Shown here piece by piece: positions 45,172-58,062 of a stretch of DNA of 64,000 bases (the first letter of the stretch is position 1; each line of letters starts with the position of its first letter). The DNA is from Melastoma dodecandrum (Eukaryota; Streptophyta; Magnoliopsida; Myrtales; Melastomataceae): NCBI GenBank assembly GCA_029817715.1, contig JARUPY010000190.1, positions 4,402,001 through 4,466,000 of the forward strand, written 5' to 3'. Made by a program: the position numbers and the translations under genes. The notes beneath the pieces were generated by a model. The model was not told where the DNA came from. It saw nothing but the letters and a program-made list of their open reading frames with translations, and searched no databases.

Positions 45172-46177
45172 TCCAAAGCACCCCAATTATCATTAATCAC
45201 GCTTATGCTCAGTGCTTAAGCGGAGCCGTTTATCTTCAGTTTCGGCGTGCTCTTATCCTTCGTTGTATAGCCACTTTTCAATCTTCGAGGCTTTTGCACG
45301 ACGACGCCCGGGTGTTATTCTTGTGCTTCTTCAGGCGAATGGATCCGGGCGATGAAGCTATCTTGAGGAGAAAATGCGCTGCCGTTTTAAACATGTAGCA
45401 GACCGCCGCATGATCGAGCTTGTCATACGGTTCAGGTCGTCGTAGGCGTATTTTCCATAAACGGAGATAATCACACACTTTTTTTTTTTTTTTTTTACCA
45501 CGCCTTATTATTTAGAAATGATGTCGGGCTCGAGGGCTTTGTAGGAACCGGGGTAGTTCCAGATATATAAGAGTTTCATCTCGTTTGGGCGTTGGAGAAT
45601 TTATACGTGTTGACTAATAAGACTTACGTGGGTGTTGGGTCTATTCTCAGGTACTTCACGCGACTGGCCTCTGCACTGAAGCCTGAACGGCGACTGAAGG
45701 GAGTGTTGGGCTGTGCCATTACGAGAGATCCCATGCCGGGAAGCATAAAGAGAGCCAGGATGGAGGAGCTGCCGGCGAAACAATCCATGAAGAGCTTTTA
45801 GCTTCTTAAGGACTTGGATGGGTGAACTAAAAAGGGTTGGTGAGAAAGAGTAAGAAACGAAAGACAGGGGGACGGACAAAGTGATCCATCCAGTCCTGCT
45901 AGACAAATGTAATGTAATGCCTTATTTCCTACTTGCAGACGCACTTTGGGCATTATAGGAAGGAATCTGGGCCACCTCTGTAGTTCTCCTCCTTTTCTTT
46001 CTCCTTTATAAATTACCTTTATAAAAGAAACAACAGTCTTCTTCTTATTTAAACTCAATTATTGGTTTGCTTTTTTATAAAGGAATCCAAAACTGCTTTC
46101 GGTAAATACATATGGGACCAAGAGAACAACCCCCGACTGTCTTCTCTTCATCCCATCCAACTGAGACGACCGGAGAA
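45172..46177 (+). promoter_or_regulatory. shared NLR upstream block, unit 4 (5'-truncated)
   Basis: Lacks the first about 75 bp of the block. The twin TATA-like boxes are present near 46006-46027. Confidence 0.6.
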
Positions 46178-49100
46178 ATGGCTGCAGCTGTTGTGACTGT
46201 CCTGGTTGACGACTTGCTTCAGAGTTTGAGCGAAGAAGGCTCCATCACGATGCTCGGTCCTCAATGGGGAGTTGAACCTCAACTCCAAGAGATCCACGAC
46301 CTCTTGTCTTCTGTTCAGGGGGTCTTGCCCGAGGCAGAAAGGAAGTTCCCGTATAGCTTTGAGCTGCAGGATAGGATTAGAGAGCTGAAGGAGGCCGTTT
46401 ATGACGCGGAGGACCTGCTCGAGGATCTGTCCTTGGAGGAACCCTTACGGCTGCGGGATGGAAAGCTACGCCGCCTCTTCCGGCACGTAGAAAGTTGTTG
46501 GTTCGGATGGAGGATGCGCCGGGAGCTTCGGGCCATCGCAGGGCGCCTTCGAGGTCTGACAGATCCACTTATCAGCATCATCCGTAGCATTCCGGCCGAG
46601 GTTCAGGAGGTCCTGGAAGCACGCGAGATCCCGTTCATCGGGAGAGAAAGAAGGGAGAGATTATCAGGTTCCTGTTGGATGGAGGCTCGGAAGGTAATTC
46701 CGCTGGGGCAGTATATGGCGATTGGGGGTGTGGGAAAACCGCAATTGCTCAGGAGTTGATGAAGGATTCAAGGGTGAGTGGGTATTTTGATGTTAAAATC
46801 TGGGTTAATGTGTCTCTTCACTTTGACACGAACAGGGTGGCACAGGAAATCATAGGTAGTCTAAGGGAAGAGGAAGATGACGAAGAGGGGGAGGTGTTTG
46901 GATGGGAGCAGTCAATTCATCTGTTAGCGAGGCTTCTCGATGATACCAAGAGGTACCTCTTCGTTCTCGACAATATATATGTCGGAGATTGGGTTTCAGA
47001 GGGGTGGTTACGCTTCAGGAGTTTACTGGTGGGAGGAGGAGTTGCCAGTGGGAGCAAAATCCTGGTGACTGTTTCTATTTCGGCAGCTCCAAATCTCGCC
47101 CTGCACCGTACTGATTATGTTGATTTTCGAAGGTTGGATCGGGAAGACGCGGTCGTATCACTAAGGGAAACAGCTTCCCGGGGAAGGGAGGAATATCATA
47201 TTTTATTCAACGACTCTGCAATTCTTAAAATCGCGAGAGAAATCGTTGATTTATGCGATTCGGGGAATCCGTGGGAGATAAAGGCAGTGGGAGGTTACTT
47301 GTCCCTCCAACCTCCTGCTGTTGAGGATTTGACACGTCTTCTTGACTGGCTACGTAGTTATGATTATCGATATCATGGATTGTCTCGTTTGCTTCGTGGA
47401 GGTTATCCGTACGCTGATTTAATAAGTCCAGGAGTGAAGAAGAGGTACGACAATCTTCTCCCAAGGATTAAACAGTGCTTCGCCCTCTGTTACTTGTTCC
47501 CAAGAGGTCACCTCGTCAACCCTCATACCCTGGTCGAGCTCTGGATCTCCCTTGGATTTGTCAACAACGACCATGACGAAGATGACCGTCGGCCGTTGGA
47601 GGATATCGCCTACCATTACTTGGATGTACTGCTCCAGGAAGAGCTGTTCCAAGTAAAGAAATCCGATATTTTTGGGAAGGTAAAATCGGTCACTCTGCAT
47701 CCCCATGCCCAAGAATTGGCTCCTTCTATCGCTGGTTGGGAGTGTCTGGCTTACCATGTTCATCATTTTTCGGTGGATTTCTATGCGCGACAACATGCTC
47801 GACATCGATCTATTATATATTATGATCTACCTATATGGTACAACGGTTTGCCACACGACAAGCTGCGAACCTTTCTTCATTTCGAGCAAGACCGTACCAA
47901 ACTGGAGGAAATGTACCACTATCTGATCGCCGAACTAAATCCAATGAGAAACAGCGTGCGTGTGTTGGACCTCCATGATGTGAAGACAGATGTGTTGTCG
48001 GAAGGTGTTTGGAAGCTGAAGCATCTGAGATACCTCGATCTCTCTGGCAACAGCACGCTCCAAATGCTTCCTCCAGCGATCATTCGGCTGTTGAACTTGC
48101 AGACCCTCAAGCTCTCGGGTTGCTCTTCCCTCACGGAATTGCCCCGTGAAATGAATAACTTGTCCGCCCTCAGGCATCTCTACATCGACGGCTGCTGGAA
48201 ATTGTCTCTCATTCCAAGGGGACTCTGCGACTTGAAATGCCTCAACATACTCACCGACTTCATCTTGCCTCCTGATGATTCAAGCAAAAAAGCTGATTCA
48301 GCTGGCCTCACTGATCTTTGTAAGCTGAATGATCTCAGAGGGAGCCTCGAAATCAGAAACCTGGGCTGTTACGATGAAGAGCTCATGGACGAAGGATCGG
48401 AAGGATTGCTGGATAAGAAAAGTTATTTAGAGTCTGTTGAATTACGATTCATGAATCTACTGACAGATAAATGGCTATTAGAGAAGCTCCAGCCACACCA
48501 GAATTTGAAAGGACTGAGAATCCACAATTACGGGGATACCCAATATCCTCAATGGATGACTCGACTCTCAACTCTCTTGCCAAATCTAGTTGAGATAGCG
48601 CTGATTGGATGCGAAAATTGCATGTATCTGCCCCAGTTTGACCATCTGCCTCATCTAAAGAAGTTGACAATTCAAGGGCTGCCAGATCTCGAGCATCTGG
48701 TGTCAGGTTCAGGACAAAGCCTAACCGAGGATGCAAATGATGTGCAGCCTTTCAGCAACATCTCGTCATTATGCATCAAGGACTGCCCAAAGTTGAATTC
48801 CCTGCCAATGATCCCACGTCTCATGAAGCAGACTCTGGTGAATGTAAGCGAAGCGATATTCAGGCATCCTTGTCAACTTCCTAACCTAAAGACTTTACGT
48901 CTGGAGAATATTGAGCTTCTCGATCACTTGCCAGAGGAATGGCTTCGAGGTCTTACCAGTCTTAAGGAACTTCACATTGGGAGCTGTCATTCTCTGGTTT
49001 CTTTCATTCCGGGAATCAGTCATCTCGGGACGCTGGAAACGCTCTCCGTCTGGAACTGTAAGGAGCTTGATATGTCCACAGATGAGCAGGGAAACACCGC

Positions 49101-49443
49101 GGTGGAACTGCCAGGCCTTAAAAGCCTCCGGTGCCTAACGATCTACAAAGCCTCGAAAATGAAGCATCTCCCGGAGTGGCTATCACGTGTTGCAACTCTG
49201 AGAACCCTCTGCATAAGATCGTGTCCGAGACCGGTGGTGCTACCAAAGTGGACTGGGAGCCTACAGTCGCTGAAACTACTGGAACTGATTCACTGCCCTG
49301 GGCTATCATTGCCTGAAGGTATACATCAATTCAACAAAAGCTACCCAAAGAAACTCACAATTGTTGGATGCCCAGTCAAGGAGAGTCAAATGAGAAGGGG
49401 GATATCAACAATACACGGAGGTGGATCATCTCACCGGCTCTGA
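46178..49443 (+). pseudogene. NLR4, CC-NB-LRR with a frameshifting deletion
   Basis: The coiled coil reads normally from the conserved ATG at 46178 to about 46640. There, 20 bases stand where NLR3 has 24 (E-I-P-F followed by a short basic stretch), a four-base loss that ends the frame at 46759. Downstream, a frame from 46675 to 49443 stays open through a good P-loop (G-D-W-G-C-G-K-T), kinase-2 (L-F-V-L-D-N), RNBS-D and all LRRs. The unconventional L-H-P at the MHD site is kept. With no other lesion, the deletion looks recent. Translation of the second frame alone would give an NB-LRR without a coiled coil; nothing shows that this happens. Confidence 0.9.
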
Positions 49444-49845
49444 AGAGACAGACAGGAAAAAACAAAAACAAGAGGGAAAGTTTCTGTATTGTCAATCTCC
49501 AACGAACTCCTTCAGACAGTTCTGGCACGGCAGATGGTGTCTAAGTAGCCTTTTTGACATGACTGATTGTTTCTTTTTTTTTCTCTAGTATGCATTAATT
49601 AATTAGTAGTATTATGTAAGCGACAGTGATGCACCTCAATCAAACTTATCTTGTTACTCAATTGATAATGATATGAGAAATTTTGAGGTCATATTCGGAT
49701 AAGTCAAAACTTTGGTACTATTTTGTAATTAATCCAAAATCCTTCTAAACGACCGGAACCCCGCGCTTTCTTCTTTCCTCCTTTCTTTCTTTCTTTTTTT
49801 GTTTCCATAAATCCGTTCGCAGCTTTCCCTTTTTTCCTTCCATTG
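49444..49845. other. NLR4 3' flank and 5' flank of lone exon
   Basis: Same as 20266-20663 with small indels. Confidence 0.45.
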
Positions 49846-49868
49846 ATGGAGACGAAGGGCGGGCAGAT

Positions 49869-50443
49869 TGATGCGGTGAAGGAAAGAGGAATGAGAGGAA
49901 GCTGAAGGAATAAGCAAGGAAAGGAATAAGCAAGGAGAAGATGGGAGCTGATAAGCTGAGGAGGGATGGTGCGGTTGCTATGGAATGCAGGAGAGAAGAG
50001 ACGGAGAAAGTAGCAGTTAGTGTCCGTTGGTCTTTAAATGACCAGGAGGGGAGAGTTGTAAATAGGTTTGGGTCGGGTCATGTGTGGAAGGCCGGGTCAA
50101 GGCTGGAGTCGGTTAGGCTGGCCAAGTCCATGGACTGGGGGCTTAGTGGGTCAGGTCCACACAAACTTAAATAAATAGAGGAGGAGTCGAGGACCGGGGA
50201 AGTTAGTTAGCTTTCCGATAATAGGTGGTGGCGGACGTTGGTGTCCAGGAGGTGGCGAGGACGCTGGTATTTGGTGTTGTTGGCTTGGGCTCTCGGAGTT
50301 ATGGCAATTTGAGGATGATCGGTTGAATGTGCTGTGTCTGGTGTTGTGTTTGCTATGGATTGTGTGGTTTGGTGTGTTGGGCAACGGCTGTTGTAGTTTT
50401 TTTTGTCAGGGGTTCGTGGGTTGGTTCCATTCTTAACGGAACA
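49869..50443 (+). repeat. 5' LTR of the chromovirus
   Basis: 575 bp, TGATGCGGTGAAGG to TTAACGGAACA. AT-rich AAACTTAAATAAATAG near 50163 may serve as the TATA box. Confidence 0.93.
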
Positions 50444-50444
50444 A

Positions 50445-50458
50445 GGGTATCAGAGCTC
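50445..50458 (+). other. primer-binding site (initiator Met tRNA)
   Basis: GGGTATCAGAGCTC, two bases after the LTR; the standard plant sequence begins TGGTATCAGAGC, so the first base differs. Confidence 0.8.
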
Positions 50459-50475
50459 GCGACCGGGACGGCGGG

Positions 50476-53400
50476 ATGGAGACTAGATACGGGGAGCTGA
50501 AGAAGGAGCAAGAGGCTATGAGTGTGACGATGAACGAGATGTTGAAGAGGATGGAGTGGGTGACTACGCAGGTGAAGGAGATGAAGGAGGGAACTGCTGC
50601 TCAGTTCCAACAGCTGCAAGTACAACTAATGGGGTCGGATAAGGGCCGGGATTCTAGTTCTCCCGCGCTGGAGAGGGCGGCGAATGATAGGTCTGGAGGG
50701 GGAGAATTCGAAGTAAACAGTAGGAGGACAGCTTCGTTCGTAATGCCTAAAATCGAGTTTCCCGATTTCGAGGGAACTAATTTAGAGGATTGGCTCTACA
50801 AGTGCCAGCGTTATTTTGATTTGGAGAAGGTGCCGGAGGAGAGTAAGGTAGCGTTGGCTTCTTTGTACATGTTCGGAGACGCACTACAATGGCATTATAC
50901 TTTTGTTAGGAACAGGGCACCGGACCTGCCATTAGGATGGGATGAGTATACAGTGGCCTTGAACAAACGTTTTGGGACTGAAGTTTTCGAAGACCCTATG
51001 GGTAGAATGAAGAACTTACGTCAAGAGGGGAGGCTGGATAATTTATACGCATATATGTCCGCATTTGATGCTTGCTTGAGGAGGGTGTTAGAGCAAATTG
51101 AGTTACCGATGAAGTTTCAAGTAAGTTTGTTTATTAACGGCCTTAAGGAAGAGTTCCGGACCTCATTGTGGCTGTTACATCCCGAAGATGTGTTGACCGC
51201 TCAGGCCAACGCAAGACTTTTGAGTTTGGACACACCCATCGACGGAATACCCAGAGAAGCTAGACCATTACGGATTCTGAACCGACCAGTGTCGAGGGGA
51301 ATCGAAGGAAGGGAAGACAATGGTTGGTCCACATCAGGGAAGAACAGTAAGGCGTTGACGACATTTGCAGGGGGAAACAGGGTTGGAGATAATACAGGGA
51401 TGCCACCCATACGAGGGGGAGGGGATGGCAGGAGCCCGACGTACAATCGTAGACGCTTGAGTCAAGAGGAGATTGAGGAGCGACGACTGAAAGGCCTCTG
51501 TTTTGGATGCAACGAACCGTTTACACGGTCTCATCGCTATGCTAAAAGGCAGTTCTACTCGATGATTGTGGAGGAAGGGAGAAGTGAGGATGAGGAACTG
51601 GAGTTTTGCGAAGGAAAGGCTGAGGAACCGAATGAAACAGAGCAGGAGGGAATTAAAGTAACAATGCATGCCATTAGAGGGGAAATCGGGGGGAAGCAGG
51701 TTCAAACAATGAAGGTGGAAGGGAAATTTCGAAGGAAGAGTCTTCATATCTTAGTAGACTCCGGGAGTACGCATAATTTTCTTGATTTGGGAGTAATCAA
51801 AGGAATGAACCTCGCGACCGTGCCAATAGCACCGGTCAAGATAACTGTGGCGGATGGACGAAGCTTATTTTGCACCGCTATGCTCAAGCAATTCGAATGG
51901 TTCATGCAAGGGCACAATTTCGTGGCTGACTTCTATTTGATTAGCTTGGGGGGCTGCGAAATGGTATTAGGAGTGAAATGGCTTGCTGAGTTGGGGGACA
52001 TCATTTGGAATTTCCAAGAGGCTGTAATGAAGTTTAACCATAACCAGGAATCAATCCTCCTTACGGGTATTCGGGAGGAGGGCATAGGCAAGTTGCTGCA
52101 GGTTCTGACCAATGAGGATTTAATAAGGGAAGTCCCAGCCTATGTGTGTTATTGGGCACAGGGTGAACAACCCGAAAATACGGAGGGTATGCCGAATTGC
52201 AAATTGCTGGAGGAGGGAAGCTTAAATGACAGATTGGAAGAGGTGTTAATTCAATTCGGAGATGTGTTCAAGGAGCCGAAGGGATTACCTCCTTTTCGTG
52301 GTCATGATCATGCGATTTTGCTCAAGGAGGGAATACAAGGGGTGAACGTGCGTCCGTATCGCCATTCGGCGGGACAAAAGGATGTTATCGAGAAAATGAT
52401 CCAAGAACTATTAGATGTGGGGGTGATACAACCAAGCCGAAGTGCTTTCTCTTCACCGGTGGTCCTTGTTAAGAAGAAGGACGGATCATGGCGGATGTGT
52501 ATGGATTATAGGGAGCTAAATACTCATACGGTGAAGGACAAATATCCTATACCGGTAATAGAGGAACTCTTGGATGAATTGTTTGGAGCTACCATTTTCT
52601 CAAAAATTGATTTGAGAGCCGGCTATCACCAAATCGGATGATTTCGGAGGATGTTCATAAGACGGCTTTTCGTACGCACGAGGGACATTACGAATTCTTG
52701 GTGATGCCATTTGGTCTCACGAATGCCCCCTCCACTTTCCAAGGCCTTATGAACACGATATTCCGACCCTATCTTCGGAAGTTTATCTTGGTGTTCTTCG
52801 ACGACATACTAATCTATAGCAAGACTTTGGAGGAGCACATTCGGCATGTCAAGTCAGCCTTGTCGGTTTTGAGAAAGAATGTATTATTTGCCAAAAGATC
52901 TAAGTGTTCTTTTGGTAGTTCACGTATTGAATATCTAGGCCACTACATTGACGCTCATGGGGTTGCCACAGATCCTAGTAAGGTACAAGCGGTGCAAATG
53001 TGGCCGGCGCCTAGGAATGTGAAGCAATTGAGAGGCTTCTTGGGTTTAAGCGGTTATTATCGGAAGTTTATGAGGGGATATGGGATAATTAGTCGACCAC
53101 TTACCGAGTTACTACGGAAGGATGCATTTGTGTGGTCCGAGGCCGCTCAAGTAGCTTTCGAAAGACTCAAACAGCTGCTGATTTCCTCCCCGGTTTTGGC
53201 CTTGCCGAACTTTGAAGAGTTGTTCGTTTTGGAGACGGATGCATGCGACGAGGGCATTGGGGCAGTATTAATGCAAAGGGAGCATCCTATTGCTTTCATT
53301 AGTAAGCATTTGGCTAAGAGACACCTCGGATTGTCAGTATATGAGAAGGAGATGTACTCCATCGTTTATGCGGTGAGGAAGTGGCATCATTATTTGACCG

Positions 53401-55052
53401 GTCGTCACTTCATAATACGAATCGACCACAAGAGTTTGAAGTACTTGCTTGAACAACGGCTGCACACGGAAAGCCAATTTCGATGGCTCACCAAGCTCAT
53501 GGGATACGATTATGAAATCGTCTATAAGAAGGGGAGGGAAAACAACGCAGCGGATGTCCTTTCGAGGGTGCAAGGAGAAGAGCTTTTTGCTTTGGTTGTG
53601 CAGGAGCATTCCCCGACTCTATTGGCAGAGGTTAAAGGAAGCTGGGAGAGGGAGGAGAGGCTCCTCAAATTGATTGATGACTTGAAGAGGGGGATGATTA
53701 CGGATTCCAAATATAAATGGCATCAGGGCATTCTCAAGAGGGGCGCGAGCGTGGTCGTCGGAAGGGATCCAAACCTGAGGAAGGAGATTGTGCGGTTGTT
53801 CCATGATAGCTCATTTGGGGGACACTCGGGCGTTTTGGCCACGACCAAGAGAATTAAAGCGTTGTTTTTTTGGAAGGGCTTGGAGAAAGACGTGCGGGAC
53901 TATATCCGCAGTTGCGAGGTGTGTGCACGGTGCAAACCAGAAAATGTGGCTGCGCCGGGGTTGTTGCAACCTCTTCCAATCCCTACGGGGTTGTGGCAAG
54001 ACATATCGATGGATTTCATCGACGACTTACCAAAATCGAGAGGCAAGGATAGCATTTTGGTAGTCGTTGATCGATTGAGCAAATACAGCCACTTTGTTGC
54101 ACTACATCACCCTTATTCAGCCAAGGATGTGGCCCAAGTCTTTCTTGACAACGTCTACAAATTACGTGGGCTACCGTCGACAGTGGTAAGTGACCGGGAT
54201 TCTATCTTTCTTAGTGGGTTTTGGCAGGAATTGATGAAGTTGCAGGGGGTCGAGTTGTGCATGTCAACTGCTTATCACCCGCAAAGCGACGGACAGACAG
54301 AAGTGGTAAACCGCTGTTTGGAGACGTACCTACGTTGTATGGTTGGCGACTGTCCGCAAGAGTGGTCCAAATGGTTGAGCCTTGCGGAGTGGTGGTATAA
54401 CAGCACCTTCCATTCGGCCATTGAGATGAGCCCTTTCGAGGCGTTATACGGCTACCAGCCGCCGCTGCACGTTCCTTATATTCCGCATGACCATGTCAAT
54501 CCGTCGGTTGATGGTTACCTGAAGGCGAGAGAGGATATGCTCAAGTTGTTGAGGTTTCATCTTGATCGAGCGCAGCATAGGATGCGGCAGATGGCGGATA
54601 AACATCGCACCGACAGAGAATTTTCGATTGGGGACAAAGTATATGTTAAGCTCCAGCCCTACCGTCAACAAACAGTGGTGAAAAGGAACTACCACAAGCT
54701 GTCCCCTCTCTACTATGGACCCTATAAAGTGATTGACAAGGTGGGGAAGGTCGCTTATCGGTTGGAGCTTCCTCCGGGCGCGGCAATCCACCCGACCTTC
54801 CACGTATCGAAGCTGCGAAGAAGCGTTGCAGATGGAGATCGCGTGTCGCATGACTTACCTGTTTTTTGTGCAGCTACAGACAAGCATCCGGTCGCCATTC
54901 TCTCTCGTCAGATGGTCAAGAAGGGAAACAGGGCGGTCACGAAGGTGCTGGTGCAGTGGTCCCATGAGCCGGAGGAGGATGCCACGTGGGAATTTCTCTA
55001 TGACATCGAAGGCCGCTTTCCAAATTGCACACTTGTGGACAAGTGTCTTTAA
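50476..55052 (+). pseudogene. chromovirus gag-pol with a single frame break
   Basis: Frame 50476-52641 holds gag, a zinc knuckle (C-F-G-C-N-E...H-R-Y), protease (L-V-D-S-G-S-T) and the first half of RT. Frame 52638-55052 holds the rest of RT (F-F-D-D-I-L), RNase H (E-T-D-A-C-D-E), integrase (HHCC; D in S-M-D-F-I-D, D in V-S-D-R-D, E in G-Q-T-E-V-V) and the chromodomain-like end. A single base is missing near 52636, after H-Q-I. The last Cys of the zinc knuckle is Tyr (codon TAT near 51540), which should impair RNA packaging. Otherwise intact, consistent with recent insertion. Confidence 0.92.
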
Positions 55053-55060
55053 GGGGGGGC
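55051..55060 (+). other. polypurine tract of the chromovirus
   Basis: AAGGGGGGGC just before the 3' LTR, overlapping the stop codon of gag-pol. Confidence 0.8.
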
Positions 55061-55063
55061 GAT

Positions 55064-55638
55064 TGATGCGGTGAAGGAAAGAGGAATGAGAGGAAGCTGA
55101 AGGAATAAGCAAGGAAAGGAATAAGCAAGGAGAAGATGGGAGCTGATAAGCTGAGGAGGGATGGTGCGGTTGCTATGGAATGCAGGAGAGAAGAGACGGA
55201 GAAAGTAGCCGTTAGTGTCCGTTGGTCTTTAAATGACCAGGAGGGGAGAGTTGTAAATAGGTTTGGGTCGGGTCATGTGTGGAAGGTCGGGTCAAGGCTG
55301 GAGTCGGTTAGGCTGGCCAAGCCCATGGACTGGGGGCTTAGTGGGTCAGGTCCACACAAACTTAAATAAATAGAGGAGGAGTCGAGGACCGGGGAAGTTA
55401 GTTAGCTTTCCGATAATAGGTGGTGACGGACGTTGGTGTCCAGGAGGTGGCAAGGACGCTGGTATTTGGTGTTGTTGGCTTGGGCTCTCGGAGTTATGGC
55501 AATTTGAGGACGATCGGTTGAATGTGCTGTGTCTGGTGTTGTGTTTGCTATGGATTGTGTGGTTTGGTGTGTTGGGCAACGACTGTTGTAGTTTTTTTTG
55601 TCAGGGGTTCGTGGGGTGGTTCCATTCTTAACGGAACA
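55064..55638 (+). repeat. 3' LTR of the chromovirus
   Basis: 575 bp, same length as the 5' LTR, eight substitutions, no indels. Confidence 0.93.
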
Positions 55639-55798
55639 CAGATCGACTTGGACCAGCTGTTCTCCTACTGCGACGACCTCGGGTCTGTGCTCAGGGACGA
55701 CAAGGACGTGGTCGGCCTCTCCGATCTCCTCCGCGGCTCCGACTCCCTCCGTGCTTCCTCCCTCGCCGACCTCGACCGCCTCTCGTCCTCGATCCAAG

Positions 55799-56046
55799 GT
55801 CGGAAACGTTTTATATTGTCGTATTCCTCTTGATTCGGCTGTTGGGAGGGTTTAATTTCATTTCGATTTTTTTTTTTGGGGGGGTGGGGGGATGCCGGAA
55901 GAGTGCGAGTTATGCCCTCAACTTGTCTAACGGATGAACTTTCAGGGTTCGGATTCTGCTTGTGAGCGGGTCACGTGAGTGGTTTGGACTGTTTAGCGGT
56001 TGTAATTGGACACTATTGTTTGGCTTGAATGAGTTCTTGTAAGGTT
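55799..56046. other. intron-like sequence after lone exon, copy 3
   Basis: Matches 43839-44076, with a longer T/G run (55867-55891). Confidence 0.4.
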
Positions 56047-56750
56047 GATGTGCAGCCTTTCAGCAACCTCTCATCATTATGCATCAAGGACTGCCCAAAT
56101 TTGAATTCCCTGCCGATGATTCCACGTCTCATGAAGCTGACTCTGAGTGAATGTAAGCGAAGCGATATTCAGGCATCCTTGTCAACTTCCTAACCTAAAG
56201 ACTTTACGTCTGGAGAATATCGAGTTTCTCGACCACTTGCCGGATGAATGGCTGCGAGATCTTACAAATATCAAGGAACTTCACATTGGGAGCTGCCCTT
56301 CACTGGGCTCTTTTTCACGGGGAATTTGTCATCTCGAGAAGCTGGAAACACTTTCTATCTTGGAACTGCAAGGCGCTCGATCTGTCCAAGAATGAGTAGG
56401 GAAATGTCGTGACGGAACTGCAAGGCCTTAAAAGCCTCAGGTGCCTGATGATCTACAGAGCCTTGAAAATGGAGCATCTTCCCGAGTGGCTATCCCATGT
56501 TGCTACTCTGAGATTCCTCTCCATAAGATCGTGTCCAAGCCTGGTGGTGCTACTAGAGTGGATGGGGCACCTACAATCGCTCGAACTGACTCATTGTCCT
56601 GGGCTAGCATCATTGCCTGAAGGTATACATGACTTCACCAGCAGCTACCTGAAGAAGCGCACAGTTGTTGGATGCCCAGTCCTCGAGAGTCAATTGAGAG
56701 GGAACGAAGCAGAAGAAGATGGGCATGTAGCAGGGCGAACGGCGCCATGA
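56047..56750 (+). pseudogene. NLR LRR-tail fragment, copy 4
   Basis: Same detached LRR end and same two frame breaks as copies 1 and 3. This copy keeps M-H in a place where the others have Y-N (ATGCATCAAGG near 56079), so it is closer to the parent gene there. It ends with the A-G-R-T-A-P variant. Confidence 0.85.
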
Positions 56751-57060
56751 CTCGTTTCAATCGGCAGAAGAAGAAGAATAAGTAGAGCAAGTCAGGAGGA
56801 GAAGAGGTCGAGCATCTCACATGCTCTAAAGCAACGTATTTTGCTTACTGAAATTAAATAAATAAAATATACTTTAATGCGAGTTACTTCTACGAAGCTG
56901 TTTTTCACTTCATACCTGAATCACTGATCTCATATCCCAAAGGGCTCATAAATTTGGGAATCCAATCCGACTGGAAGTAATCAAATGCAGAAGAACCCCG
57001 GAGCGGATTAAAAACTGCAGGAAGCGAAGATTATGTCTCCATTGCTTGCCACGGGAGAAA
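56751..57060. other. shared spacer after LRR tail, unit 4
   Basis: As in the other units; no gene. Confidence 0.4.
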
Positions 57061-58062
57061 CGTTTCATATTCAAGAGACTCTATTATATCTTGATAATCA
57101 AGTAAAATAATTAATTCGGTGATGATGTATTTTGCGCCGAATTAATTGGGATGTCGGTTAGATAAAGAGATTGAATTACACGGTAATCGATTCATAATAG
57201 TTTATGATTTATTATCATTATCCTAACACATTTGGTGACTAAAAACTATTGTTAGACGGTTACCTTAGTTTGTGTATGAATATACGCTGCCTTCGTGTAT
57301 AAGACCTAGAGGGTCGCACGCATAGCACGTCGACACGAACATTATATTTTGATTATTTTAGTGGATACTAAAATTAATCATTTTATTTCAGAAATTGGAT
57401 TATTAATTTATTCTGAAATATCGGAATCAAATAAATATCAAGATCGAATATGGATTTATTTGGTTTTTTTCTATTAGATAAAGTATATGAAATAAGTATT
57501 TGATATTTTATTTGAGTAAATTAATATTTGATAATATATTTATGGGTTAAATCTATTTATATTATTTTATTCAATATTTTTATTCTTACTAAAAATCATA
57601 CGTTACATTTTGGAAACAAATTAAGTTTCCTGTGACATTTATTTTGATTAATGACCTGATTGAAACGGGAAGTAAATAGGCAATCAAATGGTCAGATTTG
57701 TCTCAAAGTTAAAAGAAAAGGACGATAGAAAAATAGAGAGATTGAAAAATCCCCAAGAGTTTTTGGCTTGGTAAAACAAAAGAGGAGGTTTTGTGAGCTT
57801 CCGGTTTTGAGACTGGACGGACTCAAGAGTCTAGCACCCACCGGATCCTCAAGTGTTCGTGATCGCGTGCGCGTGAATACCGCTAGAGGAGACACACGTG
57901 GTGCTCTTACTCGTTCGCTACAATTCTTGTTTTACCAAAAGTCGAGGTACAATTTTCGGGTAAGGTTATTTTACAGTTTATCTCAATTATATTCTACGTA
58001 CTGCGAGTTGATTTAAGCTAAAGTATAATTATTTTATCTTCCGCTGCGCACTAAAACTAACA
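57061..58062 (+). repeat. LTR-like repeat R, unit 4
   Basis: About 1.0 kb, ending AAACTAACA. The first base pair is CG where other copies have TG. It precedes the kinase flank as at 21363. Confidence 0.6.

Larger units (their letters stand above)
49869..55638 (+). mobile_element. Ty3/gypsy chromovirus, full-length ends
   Basis: 5,770 bp with two 575-bp LTRs, a primer-binding site for initiator Met tRNA, gag-pol in one orientation, a polypurine tract, and a target duplication CAGAT (49864-49868, 55639-55643). The integrase ends in a chromodomain-like segment (V-L-V-Q-W-S-H, A-T-W-E), which defines chromoviruses. I cannot place it firmly in a clade (Reina- or Galadriel-like is possible). The LTRs differ at eight positions that I can count. 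Confidence 0.93.
49846..55798 (+). pseudogene. isolated first exon (copy 3), split by a chromovirus
   Basis: Exon pieces 49846-49868 and 55644-55798 add up to the same 178 nt as the intact copies (23 + 155). The ATG and the donor are intact; the insertion falls in codon 8. The CAGAT before and after the element is the target duplication. Confidence 0.8.
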
